This document shows positions 12,401 to 27,400 of a stretch of DNA of 64,000 nucleotides, one piece after another. The notes below the pieces were generated by a model. It was not told the DNA's origin. It made no database searches and worked only from the letters and a program-made list of their open reading frames with translations. The stretch is taken from NCBI GenBank assembly GCA_020152595.1, contig JAIGNY010001237.1, forward strand, positions 346,501 to 410,500. Direction: 5' to 3'. The position numbers and the translations under genes were made by a program. Every line of letters begins with the position of its first letter. Positions within the stretch are counted from its first letter, which is position 1. The DNA comes from Chiridota heheva (lineage: Eukaryota > Echinodermata > Holothuroidea > Apodida > Chiridotidae).

Positions 12401-15400
12401 ACCTGATAGCTTATTGCAACGCTGTACTATCTACCCAACCAGCCACCATCGCAGACCTGATAGCCCATTGCAATGCTGTACTATCTACCCAACACGCCAC
12501 CATCTCAGACCTGATAGCTTATTGCAATGCTGTACTATCTACCCAACACGCCACCATCTCAGACCTGATAGCTTATTGCAACGCTGTACTATCTACCCAA
12601 CCAGCCACCATCGCAGACCTGATAGCCCATTGCAATGCTGTACTATCTACCCAACACGCCACCATCTCAGACCTGATAGCTTATTGCAACGCTGTACTAT
12701 CTACCCAACACACCACCATCGCAGACCTGATAGCTTCTTGCAATGCTGTACTATCTACCCAACACGCCACCATCTCAGACCTGATAGCCCATTGCAACGC
12801 TGTACTATCTACCCAACACGCCACCATCTCAGACCTGATAGCCCATTGCAATGCTGTACTATCTACCCAACACGCCACCATCGCAGACCTGATAGCTTAT
12901 TGCAACGCTGTACTATCTACCCAACACGCCACCATCTCAGACCTGATAGCTTATTGCAACGCTGTACTATCTACCCAACCAGCCACCATCGCAGACCTGA
13001 TAGCCCATTGCAATGCTGTACTATCTACCCAACACGCCACCATCTCAGACCTGATAGCTTATTGCAATGCTGTACTATCTACCCAACACGCCACCATCTC
13101 AGACCTGATAGCCCATTGCAATGCTGTACTATCTACCCAACACGCCACCATCTCAGACCTGATAGCTTATTGCAATGCTGTACTATCTACCCAACACGCC
13201 ACCATCTCAGACCTGATAGCCCATTGCAATGCTGTACTATCTACCCAACACGCCACCATCTCAGACCTGATAGCTTATTGCAATGCTGTACTATCTACCC
13301 AACACGCCACCATCTCAGACCTAATAGCCCATTGCAATGCTGTACTATCTACCCAACACGCCACCATCGCAGACCTGATAGCTTATTGCAATGCTGTACT
13401 ATCTACCCAACACGCCACCATCTCAGACCTAATAGCCCATTGCAATGCTGTACAATCTACCCAACACGCCACCATCTCAGACCTAATAGCTTATTGCAAT
13501 GCTGTACAATCTACCCAACACGCCACCATCTCAGACCTAATAGCTTATTGCAATGCTGTACTATCTACCCAACCAGCCACCATCGCAGACCTGATAGCTT
13601 ATTGCAATGCTGTACTATCTACCCAACACGCCACCATCTCAGACCCTAATAGCCCATTGCAATGCTGTACAATCTACCCAACACGCCCACCATCTCAGAC
13701 CTAATAGCTTATTGCAATGCTGTACTATCTACCCAACACGCCACAATCTCAGACCTGATAGCTTATTGCAATGCTGTACTATCTACCCAACACACCACCA
13801 TCGCAGACCTGATAGCTTATTGCAATGCTGTACTATCTACCCAACACGCCACCATCGCAGACCTACAGCCCATTGCAATGCTGTACTATCTACCCAACAC
13901 GCCACCATCGCAGACCTGATAGCTTATTGCAATGCTGTACTATCTACCCAACCAGCCACCATCGCAGACCTGATAGCCCATTGCAATGCTGTACTATCTA
14001 CCCAACACGCCACCATCTCAGACCTGATAGCTTATTGCAACGCTGTACTATCTACCCAACCAGCCACCATCGCAGACCTGATAGCCCATTGCAATGCTGT
14101 ACTATCTACCCAACACGCCACCATCTCAGACCTGATAGCTTATTGCAATGCTGTACTATCTACCCAACCAGCCACCATCGCAGACCTGATAGCCCATTGC
14201 AATGCTGTACTATCTACCCAACCAGCCACCATCGCAGACCTAATAGCTTATTGCAATGCTGTACTATCTACCCAACACGCCACCATCTCAGACCTGATAG
14301 CTTATTGCAATGCTGTACTATCTACCCAACACGCCACCATCGCAGACCTGATAGCTTATTGCAATGCTGTACTATCTACCCAACACGCCACCATCGCAGA
14401 CCTAATAGCCCATTGCAATGCTGTACTATCTACCCAACACGCCACCATCGCAGACCTGATAGCTTATTGCAATGCTGTACTATCTACCCAACCAGCCACC
14501 ATCGCAGACCTGATAGCCCATTGCAATGCTGTACTATCTACCCAACACGCCACCATCTCAGACCTGATAGCTTATTGCAACGCTGTACTATCTACCCAAC
14601 CAGCCACCATCGCAGAGACCTGATAGCCCATTGCAATGCTGTACTATCTACCCAACACGCCACCATCTCAGACCTGATAGCTTATTGCAATGCTGTACTA
14701 TCTACCCAACCAGCCACCATCGCAGACCTGATAGCCCATTGCAATGCTGTACTATCTACCCAACACGCCACCATCTCAGACCTGATAGCTTATTGCAACG
14801 CTGTACTATCTACCCAACACGCCACCATCTCAGACCTGATAGCTTATTGCAATGCTGTACTATCTACCCAACACGCCACCATCTCAGACCTGAAAGCTTA
14901 TTGCAATGCTGTACTATCTACCCAACAAGCCACCATCGCAGACCTAATAGCTTATTGCAACGCTGTACTATCTACCCAACCAGCCACCATCGCAGACCTG
15001 ATAGCCCATTGCAATGCTGTACTATCTACCCAACACGCCACCATCTCAGACCTGAAAGCTTATTGCAATGCTGTACTATCTACCCAACACGCCACCATCG
15101 CAGACCTGATAGCCCATTGCAATGCTGTACTATCTACCCAACACGCCACCATCTCAGACCTGATAGCTTATTGCAATGCTGTACTATCTACCCAACACGC
15201 CACCATCTCAGACCTGATAGCTTATTGCAATGCTGTACTATCTACCCAACACGCCACCATCGCAGACCTGATAGCTTATTGCAATGCTGTACTATCTACC
15301 CAACACGCCACCATCTCAGACCTGATAGCCCATTGCAATGCTGTACTATCTACCCAACACGCCACCATCGCAGACCTGATAGCTTATTGCAATGCTGTAC

Positions 15401-18400
15401 AATCTACCCAACACGCCACCATCTCAGACCTAATAGCTTATTGCAATGCTGTACAATCTACCCAACACGCCACCATCTCAGACCTAATAGCTTATTGCAA
15501 TGCTGTACTATCTACCCAACCAGCCACCATCGCAGACCTGATAGCTTATTGCAATGCTGTACTATCTACCCAACACGCCACCATCTCAGACCTAATAGCC
15601 CATTGCAATGCTGTACAATCTACCCAACACGCCACCATCTCAGACCTAATAGCTTATTGCAATGCTGTACTATCACCCAACACGCCACAATCTCAGACCT
15701 GATAGCTTATTGCAATGCTGTACTATCTACCCAACACACCACCATCTTGAGACCTGATAGCTTATTGCAATGCTGTACTATCTACCCAACACGCCACCAT
15801 CGCAGACCACAGCCCATTGCAATGCTGTACTATCTACCCAACACGCCACCATCGCAGACCTGATAGCTTATTGCAATGCTGTACTATCTACCCAACCAGC
15901 CACCATCGCAGACCTGATAGCCCATTGCAATGCTGTACTATCTACCCAACACGCCACCATCTCAGACCTGATAGCTTATTGCAACGCTGTACTATCTACC
16001 CAACCAGCCACCATCGCATGAGACCTGATAGCCCATTGCAATGCTGTACTATCTACCCAACACGCCACCATCTCAGACCTGATAGCTTATTGCAATGCTG
16101 TACTATCTACCCAACCAGCCACCATCGCAGACCTGATAGCCCATTGCAATGCTGTACTATCTACCCAACCAGCCACCATCGCAGACCTAATAGCTTATTG
16201 CAATGCTGTACTATCTACCCAACACGCCACCATCTCAGACCTGATAGCTTATTGCAATGCTGTACTATCTACCCAACACGCCACCATCGCAGACCTGATA
16301 GCTTATTGCAATGCTGTACTATCTACCCAACACGCCACCATCGCAGACCTAATAGCCCATTGCAATGCTGTACTATCTACCCAACACGCCACCATCGCAG
16401 ACCTGATAGCTTATTGCAATGCTGTACTATCTACCCAACCAGCCACCATCGCAGACCTGATAGCCCATTGCAATGCTGTACTATCTACCCAACACGCCAC
16501 CATCTCAGACCTGATAGCTTATTGCAACGCTGTACTATCTACCCAACCAGCCACCATCGCAGACCTGATAGCCCATTGCAATGCTGTACTATCTACCCAA
16601 CACGCCACCATCTCAGACCTGATAGCTTATTGCAATGCTGTACTATCTACCCAACCAGCCACCATCGCAGACCTGATAGCCCATTGCAATGCTGTACTAT
16701 CTACCCAACACGCCACCATCTCAGACCTGATAGCTTATTGCAACGCTGTACTATCTACCCAACACGCCACCATCTCAGACCTGATAGCTTATTGCAATGC
16801 TGTACTATCTACCCAACACGCCACCATCTCAGACCTGAAAGCTTATTGCAATGCTGTACTATCTACCCAACAAGCCACCATCGTGAGACCTAATAGCTTA
16901 TTGCAACGCTGTACTATCTACCCAACCAGCCACCATCCAGACCTGATAGCCCATTGCAATGCTGTACTATCTACCCAACACGCCACCATCTCAGACCTGA
17001 AAGCTTATTGCAATGCTGTACTATCTACCCAACACGCCACCATCGCAGACCTGATAGCCCATTGCAATGCTGTACTATCTACCAACACGCCACCATCTCA
17101 GACCTGATAGCTTATTGCAATGCTGTACTATCTACCCAACACGCCACCATCTCAGACCTGATAGCTTATTGCAATGCTGTACTATCTATCCAACACGCCA
17201 CCATCTCAGACCTGATAGCTTATTGCAATGCTGTACTATCTACCCAACACGCCACCATCGCAGACCTGATAGCTTATTGCAATGCTGTACTATCTACCCA
17301 ACACGCCACCATCTCAGACCTGATAGCCCATTTGCAATGCTGTACTATCTACCCAACACGCCACCATCGCAGACCTGATAGCTTATTGCAATGCTGTACA
17401 ATCTACCCAACACGCCACCATCTCAGACCTAATAGCTTATTGCAATGCTGTACTATCTACCCAACACGCCACCATCTCAGACCTGATAGCCCATTGCAAT
17501 GCTGTACAATCTACCCAACACGCCACCATCGCAGACCTGATAGCTTATTGCAATGCTGTACTATCTACCCAACACGCCACCATCTCAGACCTGATAGCTT
17601 ATTGCAATGCTGTACTATCTACCCAACACGCCACCATCTTAGACCTGATAGCCCATTGCAACGCTGTACTATCTACCCAACACGCCACCATCTCAGACCT
17701 GATAGCTTATTGCAATGCTGTACTATCTACCCAACACGCCACCATCTCAGACCTGATAGCCCATTGCAATGCTGTACTATCTACCCAACCAGCCACCATC
17801 GCAGACCTAATAGCCCATTGCAATGCTGTACTATCTACCCAACACGCCACCATCTCAGACCTAATAGCCCATTGCAATGCTGTACAATCTACCCAACCAG
17901 CACCATCGCAGACCTGATAGCTTATTGCAATGCTGTACTATCTACCCAACCAGCACCATCTCAGACCTGATAGCTTATTGCAACGCTGTACTATCTACCC
18001 AACACGCCACCATCTCAGACCTGATAGCTTATTGCAATGCTGTACTATCTACCCAACACGCCACCATCTCAGACCTGATAGCTTATTGCAATGCTGTACT
18101 ATCTACCCAACACGCCACCATCTCAGACCTGATAGCCCATTGCAATGCTGTACAATCTACCCAACACGCCACCATCTCAGACCTGATAGCTTATTGCAAC
18201 GCTGTACTATCTACCCAACACGCCACCATCTCAGACCTGATAGCTTATTGCAACGCTGTACTATCTACCCAACACGCCACCATCTCAGACCTGATAGCCC
18301 ATTGCAATGCTGTACTATCTACCCAACACGCCACCATCTCAGACCTAATAGCCCATTGCAATGCTGTACAATCTACCCAACCAGCACCATCGCAGACCTG

Positions 18401-21400
18401 ATAGCTTATTGCAATGCTGTACTATCTACCCAACCAGCACCATCTCAGACCTGATAGCTTATTGCAATGCTGTACTATCTACCCAACACGCCACCATCGC
18501 AGACCTGATAGCTTATTGCAACGCTGTACTATCTACCCAACACGCCACCATCTCAGACCTGATAGCTTATTGCAATGCTGTACTATCTACCCAACACGCC
18601 ACCATCTCAGACCTGATAGCTTATTGCAATGCTGTACTATCTACCCAACACGCCACCATCTCAGACCTGATAGCCCATTGCAACGCTGTACTATCTACCC
18701 AACACGCCACCATCTCAGACCTGATAGCCCATTGCAACGCTGTACTATCTACCCAACACGCCACCATCGCAGACCTGATAGCCCATTGCAACGCTGTACT
18801 ATCTACCCAACACGCCACCATCTCAGACCTGATAGCTTATTGCAATGCTGTACTATCTACCCAACCAGCCACCATCGCAGACCTGATAGCTTATTGCAAT
18901 GATGTACTATCTACCCAACACGCCACCATCTCAGACCTGATAGCCCATTGCAACGCTGTACTATCTACCCAACACGCCACCATCGCAGACCTGATAGCCC
19001 ATTGCAATGCTGTACTATCTACCCAACCAGCCACCATCTCAGACCTGATAGCTTCTTGCAATGCTGTACTATCTACCCAACACGCCACCATCTCAGACCT
19101 GATAGCTTATTGCAACGCTGTACTATCTACCCAACCAGCCACCATCGCAGACCTGATAGCCCATTGCAATGCTGTACTATCTACCCAACACGCCACCATC
19201 TCAGACCTGATAGCTTATTGCAACGCTGTACTATCTACCCAACACGCCACCTTTTCAGACCTGAAAGAAAGATCTACGGTTCCATCAATTACAACAGCAA
19301 GAAAAACGGGAATTCGCAAGAAGGATATTTTTCTTTAAAGATTTCTTGAGTAAGCAACAGTATATGTGGTAAATACAGTACAGTATGTGCTCTAAAAACG
19401 TTGCCCATGTAATTGTGCAATGATAGTATATTAAATTGCAAAAGAGAGAAGCATATCAAGATATAATTACTACATTAAAATTATTTCTGTTACGTTTCTT
19501 GTGTGAAGATTTTCGACAAGTTTTTCAGAACCGTGGAAAATTGTATAATTATTTCCAACTCTGTGTATTATCTACTCAACAAACCACCATCTCAATCAAA
19601 TGCATTTTAACATATAATAAGACCCAGTCAATCACTTGACCTCCGCATGATTTTGGTCTCTTTTGGTCTCAGCATGACGCCTGCATGCATCTATAGACCT
19701 TTTCAAATCTAAATCGGCAATTTCCGGATAACTTATTTAAATAATGTCACATGGCCGAGATTCAAGTGTCCATAATGGACCAATCGTATACTGGAGGAAT
19801 CTTATTGACCAATAAAATACTGGAGGAATCTTGGCCATCTGCACAATTCACGCACGGTATGGGACCAAGCGTATGAAAAACTTTTTTTAAGCGCACGTAT
19901 CATACGTGCGCTATACATGAAGGAAATACGCGCGCCTACTGCTGCTTACATTTCTTTCCTCAAACCTGCACCTGATTGGTTGGGAAACAAAGGAAAAGTT
20001 TCCCCAGCATTTATTTGATTGGTTGAAGTACTAAAGAAATCACGTTCGGCTAAACTCGGTTTGAAAAGGTCTATACCCCATTGTCCCTCCCCACCGCAGT
20101 GAGCCTGTATATGTGACCATGTATATGTGAATAAATGACTTCACCATATGTTGTAAGTTCTGACATGCTCATACAAAAAAACTTTGTTAAAACAATACTC
20201 TATTTACGATGCACAACTGATTGCTTTAAAATCTTTTTGGTACATTTATGAAATTTCTTTCATCTATTAGAAATTTTTCAGTGCATATCAATAAATTCAA
20301 GATTCAATATGCAAGAAACCAAGATGATAATAACATAAGATTAATAAGTATCATATACTTCAAACTGTTAGGTGAAAGAGTTCGTTTGAGAAGTAAAATC
20401 CTAACTCGACGCTGTGTGTGTAAATGGTAATAATGGTGGCGCAGTTTCGAATTTTTTACGGCAAGGCATTACAGTATGCATGATGCATAGTGAACACTGA
20501 TAGCCTAACGAGTATGGCAAAAAAGATAAGCGATGTTGAGATTAAATGATATGTGAAAGGGAACTGTTCTGTTCTTTCTGAAACAAATTTCCATTTATAT
20601 TTTCCATAAAAATGACGATGTATACCGTAGAAATAACAATTTTTAAATGATTTTGAAAGCAAAATTCCAGCGTTTATTTGGGCACCAAAGTAGGGTTTGC
20701 AGTAGCAGTGCGAATGTGGAATTGCGCAATCAGTTCTCACAATCCTGCACAAAATTAAAAGCAATCCAGGATGGTCACTACCAGGAGCTGCCGGCTTAGA
20801 CAAGTGTTCAAATCCGCGCTAAGCATTAAGTGATAACATTTGGTCTCAAGTTAACGATATGAATTTTAGCGATTAGACATGAAATATCTATGCAATTTAC
20901 GGAACTAAATATTATTTGAAAAATAGACGAACAAAAACATTTCAAAGTTACTAAGATTTCAGCGTAGTTCTCAAACTGATCATCGCCATTTCCTAGAGGA
21001 TTACATCATATACATTACAGTTGGGAATAGGAATGGGTTAGAATATTTGTTCTACACTATAGCTGGTTCGGGGTGGTGCACTTTCGGATCTTTTACGGCA
21101 CAGTCGTAAGTGTTTAAAACATATCTAAATGCTTGCAAGTCACGGAAAATTTATTTGCTAAAATCTTCTTTCTGCATCTGTTTAAAGCGCGTTGCAACCA
21201 CGGACCATTATTTTTTAAGCCTTATGGATAATTTGAAGACTTATTATACGGCCCCTACTCAAGTTTTGTGACATTCCTTGTTCATTTTTGGGCCGGTTAT
21301 CGCGATGGTTATGAGGTGTTTATTGTAGAGATAGAATCAGTTCCGCGAAAATTGTCCATTTATTTCAACACTTCTGAGGTCCAATTAAAAAAAAAAAAAA

Positions 21401-24400
21401 ATGGAGTTTGGGGAAATACCCTACCAAAAATCTGAAATCCCTACAAGAAAAATTTTGAAAGAGGAAATTTCCCTCCCAAAAATCCAAAGCCAGTGGAAAC
21501 CCTGCACTGGAGTCAATACTTTTGCCAAACAGGTTCCACGATTTTTTTGAATGTAGCATGGTTTTGGAGTAACTTTGGTGTACTTCCGAAAAATTATGGT
21601 ACTAAACATGAGTAATCACTGAAATCTTGCAATCATTTGCGTGTAAACATTAAGTAAAATCAATCAACGTTCACAGCTTTAGCAAAATATCTGATTCTAT
21701 ATTAGAAATGGTTGTGTCTCCTTTACCTGTCATCTAAAACGCTAATGATCTCCCCTGCTTTAAATGTTAATTCGTTATCTTCTACTGCTTCGAAGTCATA
21801 CAGTGCCTTGACTTTCCTGGGCTCCCTCCTCATTGGTTCAGCTGTGGCGTATGTGTAGGATGCTGGCGAGACTGAGGGGTACAGACTTGATGTCTTGCTA
21901 GGCTCTGAATCTTTCAGGGAAAGATGTATAGCTGCAGAAATACAAATATTTAAAAAAACAGATACAAGCATTATTCCCGCTAAATATAAGAAAACCAGAC
22001 ATCGCAAATCATACAAATCCACTCGCCGCTAATAACACACCTTCCACCTTTTATCCCACATAAAATCAAATCCTCTGTGCAACATGCCATCCCATCTTAC
22101 ATTCCACCTTACATGAAATAATACATTAAATCCAGATGTCTTTCGACCACATGACGCGCCATCACATCTGAAATCAAGATGACATCCCACCACATGTCAT
22201 CCACTCCTGTACCACATGCCACCTCACCCTGTCCCACAGGCCATTCCATCCTATCCCACATGTCATCACACCTGAAAACTAGATAACTTCCCACATAACA
22301 AGCCACCCCATCCAACACTCATCCCTCCCGGTTCCAATACCATCCCCTCCCGTTGTTGAGGGGATAATAACAAAGTTTTATGTCAGTGTTGGGGATAAGC
22401 TTCATTGAACACTGAAAGAGTTAGAGATAAATAATGAGGTGCCTAAAATCTTATACTTACACTTAGGGCCGTCAAGAGGGAGGGAGGAGGGGGTGTCAGA
22501 GGGGCTGCAGCATCCGGGCCTGTACCATTTGTGGGCCCAGGGAAAGTATGAGAACCAATATTATTACTCCTTTCGTAACATATGTAAGCACATTGAACTA
22601 TAAAAGAGTTTTTTTTTTTGATGGATAATTAAAGAATTGTCCTTGGGGGCGTTTGGCTCTCGACGGCCCTGCTTACACTTACAACTTATCCATACTAGTC
22701 ACAGAATTGATCAAGGGGTTAATTGCTCATGACCACAAACAGTTACTTGTTCATTTGGTCAAAGGCTATCAGTTAATCAAGATATGAGAAGTAATTTCTA
22801 TTAAGTAAATCCAAACGCAATCAGGTAATTTCAGGTCTATAACATGATCCAAATTCAGCCCGTTAAAGTTCTGTGATGTAACTGGTAACTTATTATTTGA
22901 TCAAAAATCGATCAGCTAATGGAACATGTGATCAGAGAAAAGATTAATCCATAATCAATAATAGTTTTTACATAGCAGGTGAAATGCAAATTACCTTTAG
23001 CAATATCATCTTCTTCCTGTTGTGAGGAAACGACATTAGGATCTGCACTGACAGGTGGTGGGTTGGATTTTGTCTGTGAAAGAAATACCAGCATATTCAA
23101 CAGGTTTATAGATGCTGGTAACTATTTGTGTGATTAACCTACAGTTTAGGTGAAAAGCAATTTACATTTTCAGACCTCGTCATGGATAAGCCAGGACAGA
23201 TGAAGACCTACTGTAACGTATTCCATAATTGGGTTCACATAAATAAGTGTACTTTGCAGATATACGGTATGAACGGTTGCACAATACCAACATCTTTCAG
23301 ATGCATTTCACTGATTAAAATAACATTGAATTAAATGTTTGATAAAATGTTGCAGGATGTTTCTCAATAACCACAATGTTCAACCCACTTGAGGAAAAAA
23401 GGTAACTGAGGCTTAGCTAGTATTTAGATGGTTTTTGATTGGCTGGCATCCATCAAGGGAATATGTTTGATTTTGTGATGAAAAGTTTAACACAAGAAAA
23501 TGGTCAAAAAATTCAGATATCAAAAAGAATCAATGTGGGATGGATGAACTGTTAATGAAAAGAACAACATGAAAAGTTTCTGAGTCCCCGTTCAGTTATA
23601 TACGCAAGGAAAACGGGAATTCGTGGGAAGAATACTTTTTTGATAATTTAAAAAAAAAAGGATTTATTGAGTAAGCAATAGTATATATGGTCAATATATG
23701 TGCTCTAAAAACATCCCTGTGTAATTGTGCAATGAATAGCACATTAAATTGCAAAAGAGGGCAGCATATAAAGATGTATTCACTATATTCATATTATTTC
23801 TGTCACAGTTTTTCGTAGGAAGATTTACACCACCTTTATTCCGAACAGTGGGATATTTAATTCCAACTCTGACCCTTGCCCTCCTCCTCCTCACTCCAAA
23901 ACAAAAGAAGAGAGATATTTTGAATATTTCTACCACTTATAACCATTTTCAATACTCAGAACACCTAAAATTACTAACGCATAGTGACAACATAGGCTAG
24001 TTTGTTAGGAAAGGTCTGAAAATCATACAAAAGTAACAAAGAATTCAACCCAAATTGATGTTTTTTATATTTATGAATTCTGTAAGGTACATACATTGTT
24101 TTTAATCTCTGCCACAACTGACCTCGCCACACCCATCATAACAGTGCAGTAAATAGGTGGGACAAACAAACTTATAAATCTGTCAACAATTAGGGATTAA
24201 TCGTTTGGAATCGCTCGGAACTCTTCAAAAACGCTTAGTTCAACTTTTAAACAATTAATCGCAAAAATACTACATGGGTGGCCTAGTGTAGAGTAACAAT
24301 TAGCACCACTGAAAAAGATTGTAAAATACTTAAAAACTTACCCAAACAATTTAAGCTATAAACTGAAAACAAACCCTCTATGCTTAAAATGCATGAAAAA

Positions 24401-27400
24401 GGCATTACAAATCAAGCAAATTCCTTCATTTTGTTGATTACCGATCATTTAGATCTTTCCACAGTGTGTTCATGGCCAGAACTAAATTCAACTTTTTAAA
24501 TTCAAAATTATTGGTGCACTTTAAGAACTGCAAATTGATTTACAGCAGGGAAGTGCCATTTTACAGGCCTTAGCCAATACTGTATTAGGGTACGGTCGAT
24601 GTACAAAACTTTTTATTTTGTGACACGGATGGAACTTCAGACTGCCAGTAATCAGCAATATTCTTGTTAAATTTTTATTTCTACGCCGGTGTGAATGTCA
24701 TCCAAATCCAGGATCTTTATTTTTAGTTTTATCAGCCTAACGGGTAAATTATAGGACATTAAATTTGCATTTGGTGAGATACTTGGCCTATTTTTGGTCT
24801 GAAAAACATCCCATGTTTGTGTATTGTGAACTGTACCAGTTCCACATAATTTTTTTCTACTGAGTTTTGGGTGAATTTGATTACGATTAATTGCTAAACG
24901 CTCACAAATTTTGGCGATTAAACGTTTTGTGAATCAATCGCAAATCAACAGCACTAATTATTTCATGCATGATCAATGCATTGACATTTAGATGTTCATG
25001 TGGCCTGCTGCAAACTTTGATCCATCTATGGCACTTCTCCAGATGTTTAGAGCTTTTAACAAATGGAATAAAAATGATTGTTTTCTAACCATTCTGGGTA
25101 AAGGAAATCGGGTTTACAAAGCCCGTAGTGGGGCTCTGTAGGCTTAAGTTTTGTTCACCATCTTGTCTGTCACTCAGTCTGTGTGTGCAGAAATTTGTAT
25201 TGCACAGTACATTGCATTGACCGTATGATTGTCCCCACTAAGCTAGCTAGCTGTACTGGTACTGCATAGGAATTTTGCCCCACTTAGTTACGCAGATTTT
25301 GTTGCAAGGCAAATTCATGCAGTGATTGGTTGAAAAAGCTGTCAATCAACTAACTCAGAGGTTATTCGTTCAGCTGAATTTGTAGATAAGAATCTTACAG
25401 CAATAACATACAGATTTTAAAAGCACTGTTCCACCTTACTATGTGACCAACTTTACAGTAGTATATGTATCAAATATAACTAGCAGTTTAATCTTCTAGA
25501 ACCCCAAAAAGAAAGAATGATTTTAACAAAACAGAATTATCACTGGCAGTTCAATCTTCCAGAACCCGAAAAAGAAACAATGATTTTAACAATCTTCCAG
25601 AACCCAAAAAAGAAGAATAATTTTAACAAAACAGAAATATCACTGGCAGTTTAATCTTCTAGACCCCAAAAAGAAAAAATGATTTTAACAAAACAGAATT
25701 ATCACTGGCAGTTCAATCTTCCAGAACTGGAAAAAGAAATGATTTTTACAATCTTCCAGAACCCAAAAAAGAAAGAATAATTTCAACAAAACAGAAATAT
25801 CACTGGCAGTTTATTCTTCCAGAACCCCAAAAAGAAAGAACAATTTCAACAAAACAGAATTATCACTGGCAGTTTAATCTTCCAGAACCCAAAAAGCAAG
25901 AATGATTTTAACAATCTTCCAGAACCCAAAAAAGAAAGAATAATTTTAACAAAATAGAAATATCACTGGCAGTTTAATCTTCTAGAACCCCAAAAAGAAA
26001 GAATGATTTTAACAAAACAGAATTATCACTGGCAGTTCAATCTTCCAGACTCCAAAAAAGAAAGAATGATTTTAACAAAATAGAAATATCACTGGCAGTT
26101 TAATCTTCAAGAACCACAAAAAGAAAGAATGATTTCACAAAACAGAAATATCACTGGCAGTTTAATCTTCTAGACCCCAAAAAGAAAAAATGAATTTAAC
26201 AAAACAGAATTATCACTGGCAGTTCAATCTTCCAGAACCCGAAAAAGAAAGAAAGATTTTTACAATCTTCCAGAACCCCAAAAAGAAAGAATAATTTCAA
26301 CAAAACAGAAATATCACTGGCAGTTTAATCTTCCAGGACCCCAAAAAGAAAGAACGATTTCAACAAAACAGAATTATCACTGGCAGTTTAATCTTCCAGA
26401 ACCCGAAATAGAAAGAATGATTTTCACAATCTTCCAGAACCTCCCCCTCCCCCAAAAAAAAAGAATGATTTCAACAAAACAGAATTATCACTGGCAGTTC
26501 AATCTTCCAGAACCCCAAAAGGAAAGAATGATTTTAACAATCTTCCAGAACCCAAAAAAGGAAGAATAATTTTAACAAAACAGAAATATCACTGGAAGTT
26601 TAATCTTCTAGACCCCAAAAAGAATGATTTCAACAAAATAGAATTATCACTGGCAGTTTAATCTTCCAGAAGCCGAAAAAGAAAGAATGATTTTAACAAT
26701 CTTCCAGAACCCAAAAAAGGAAGAATAATTTTAACAAAACAGAAATATCACTGGCAGTTTAATCTTCTAGACCCCAAAAAGAAAAAATGATTTTAACAAA
26801 ACAGAAATATCACTGGCAGTTTAATCTTCCAGAACCCAAAAAAGAAAGAATGATTCTTACAATCTTCCAGAACCCCAAAAAGAAAGAATAATTTCAAAAC
26901 AGAAATATCACTGGCAGTTTAATCTTCCAGAACCCCCCCATTAAAGAATGATTTTAACAAAACAGAATTATCACTGGCAGCTTAATCTTCCAGAACCCCC
27001 AAAAAGCAAGAATGATTTCAACAATCTTCCAGAACCCAAAAAAGAAAGAATAATTTCAACAAAACAGAATTATCACTGGCAGTTTAATCTTCCAGAACCC
27101 CAAAAAGAAAGAATGATTTCAACAATCTTCCAGAACCCAAAAAAGAAAGAATAATTTCAACAAAACAGAAATATCACTGGCAGTTTAATCTTCTAGAACC
27201 CCAAAAAGAAAGAATGATTTTAACAAAACAGAATTATCACTGGCAGTTCAATCTTCCAGAACCCGAAAAAGAAACAATGATTTTAACAATCTTCCAGAAC
27301 CCAAAAAGGAAGAATAATTTTAACAAAACAGAAATATCACTGGCAGTTTAATCTTCTAGAACCCCAAAAAGAAAGAACAATTTCAACAAAACAGAATTAT

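Noticed and set aside
12046-19262. CRISPR-like array
   Set aside because: Units are contiguous with no unique spacers, and the context is a eukaryotic intron.
11971-19338. Long open frames with an 18-residue repeat ([22 protein letters not shown])
   Set aside because: They follow from a 54-bp repeat with no stop in several frames. Variants include many replacement changes, indels break the frames, and the array lies in a STAM intron on the other strand.
22912-23100. Open frame starting MNMLVFLSQ as a gene start
   Set aside because: The first residues are intron sequence ahead of a clear TTTCACAG acceptor; only the part from TKSNPPP is exon.
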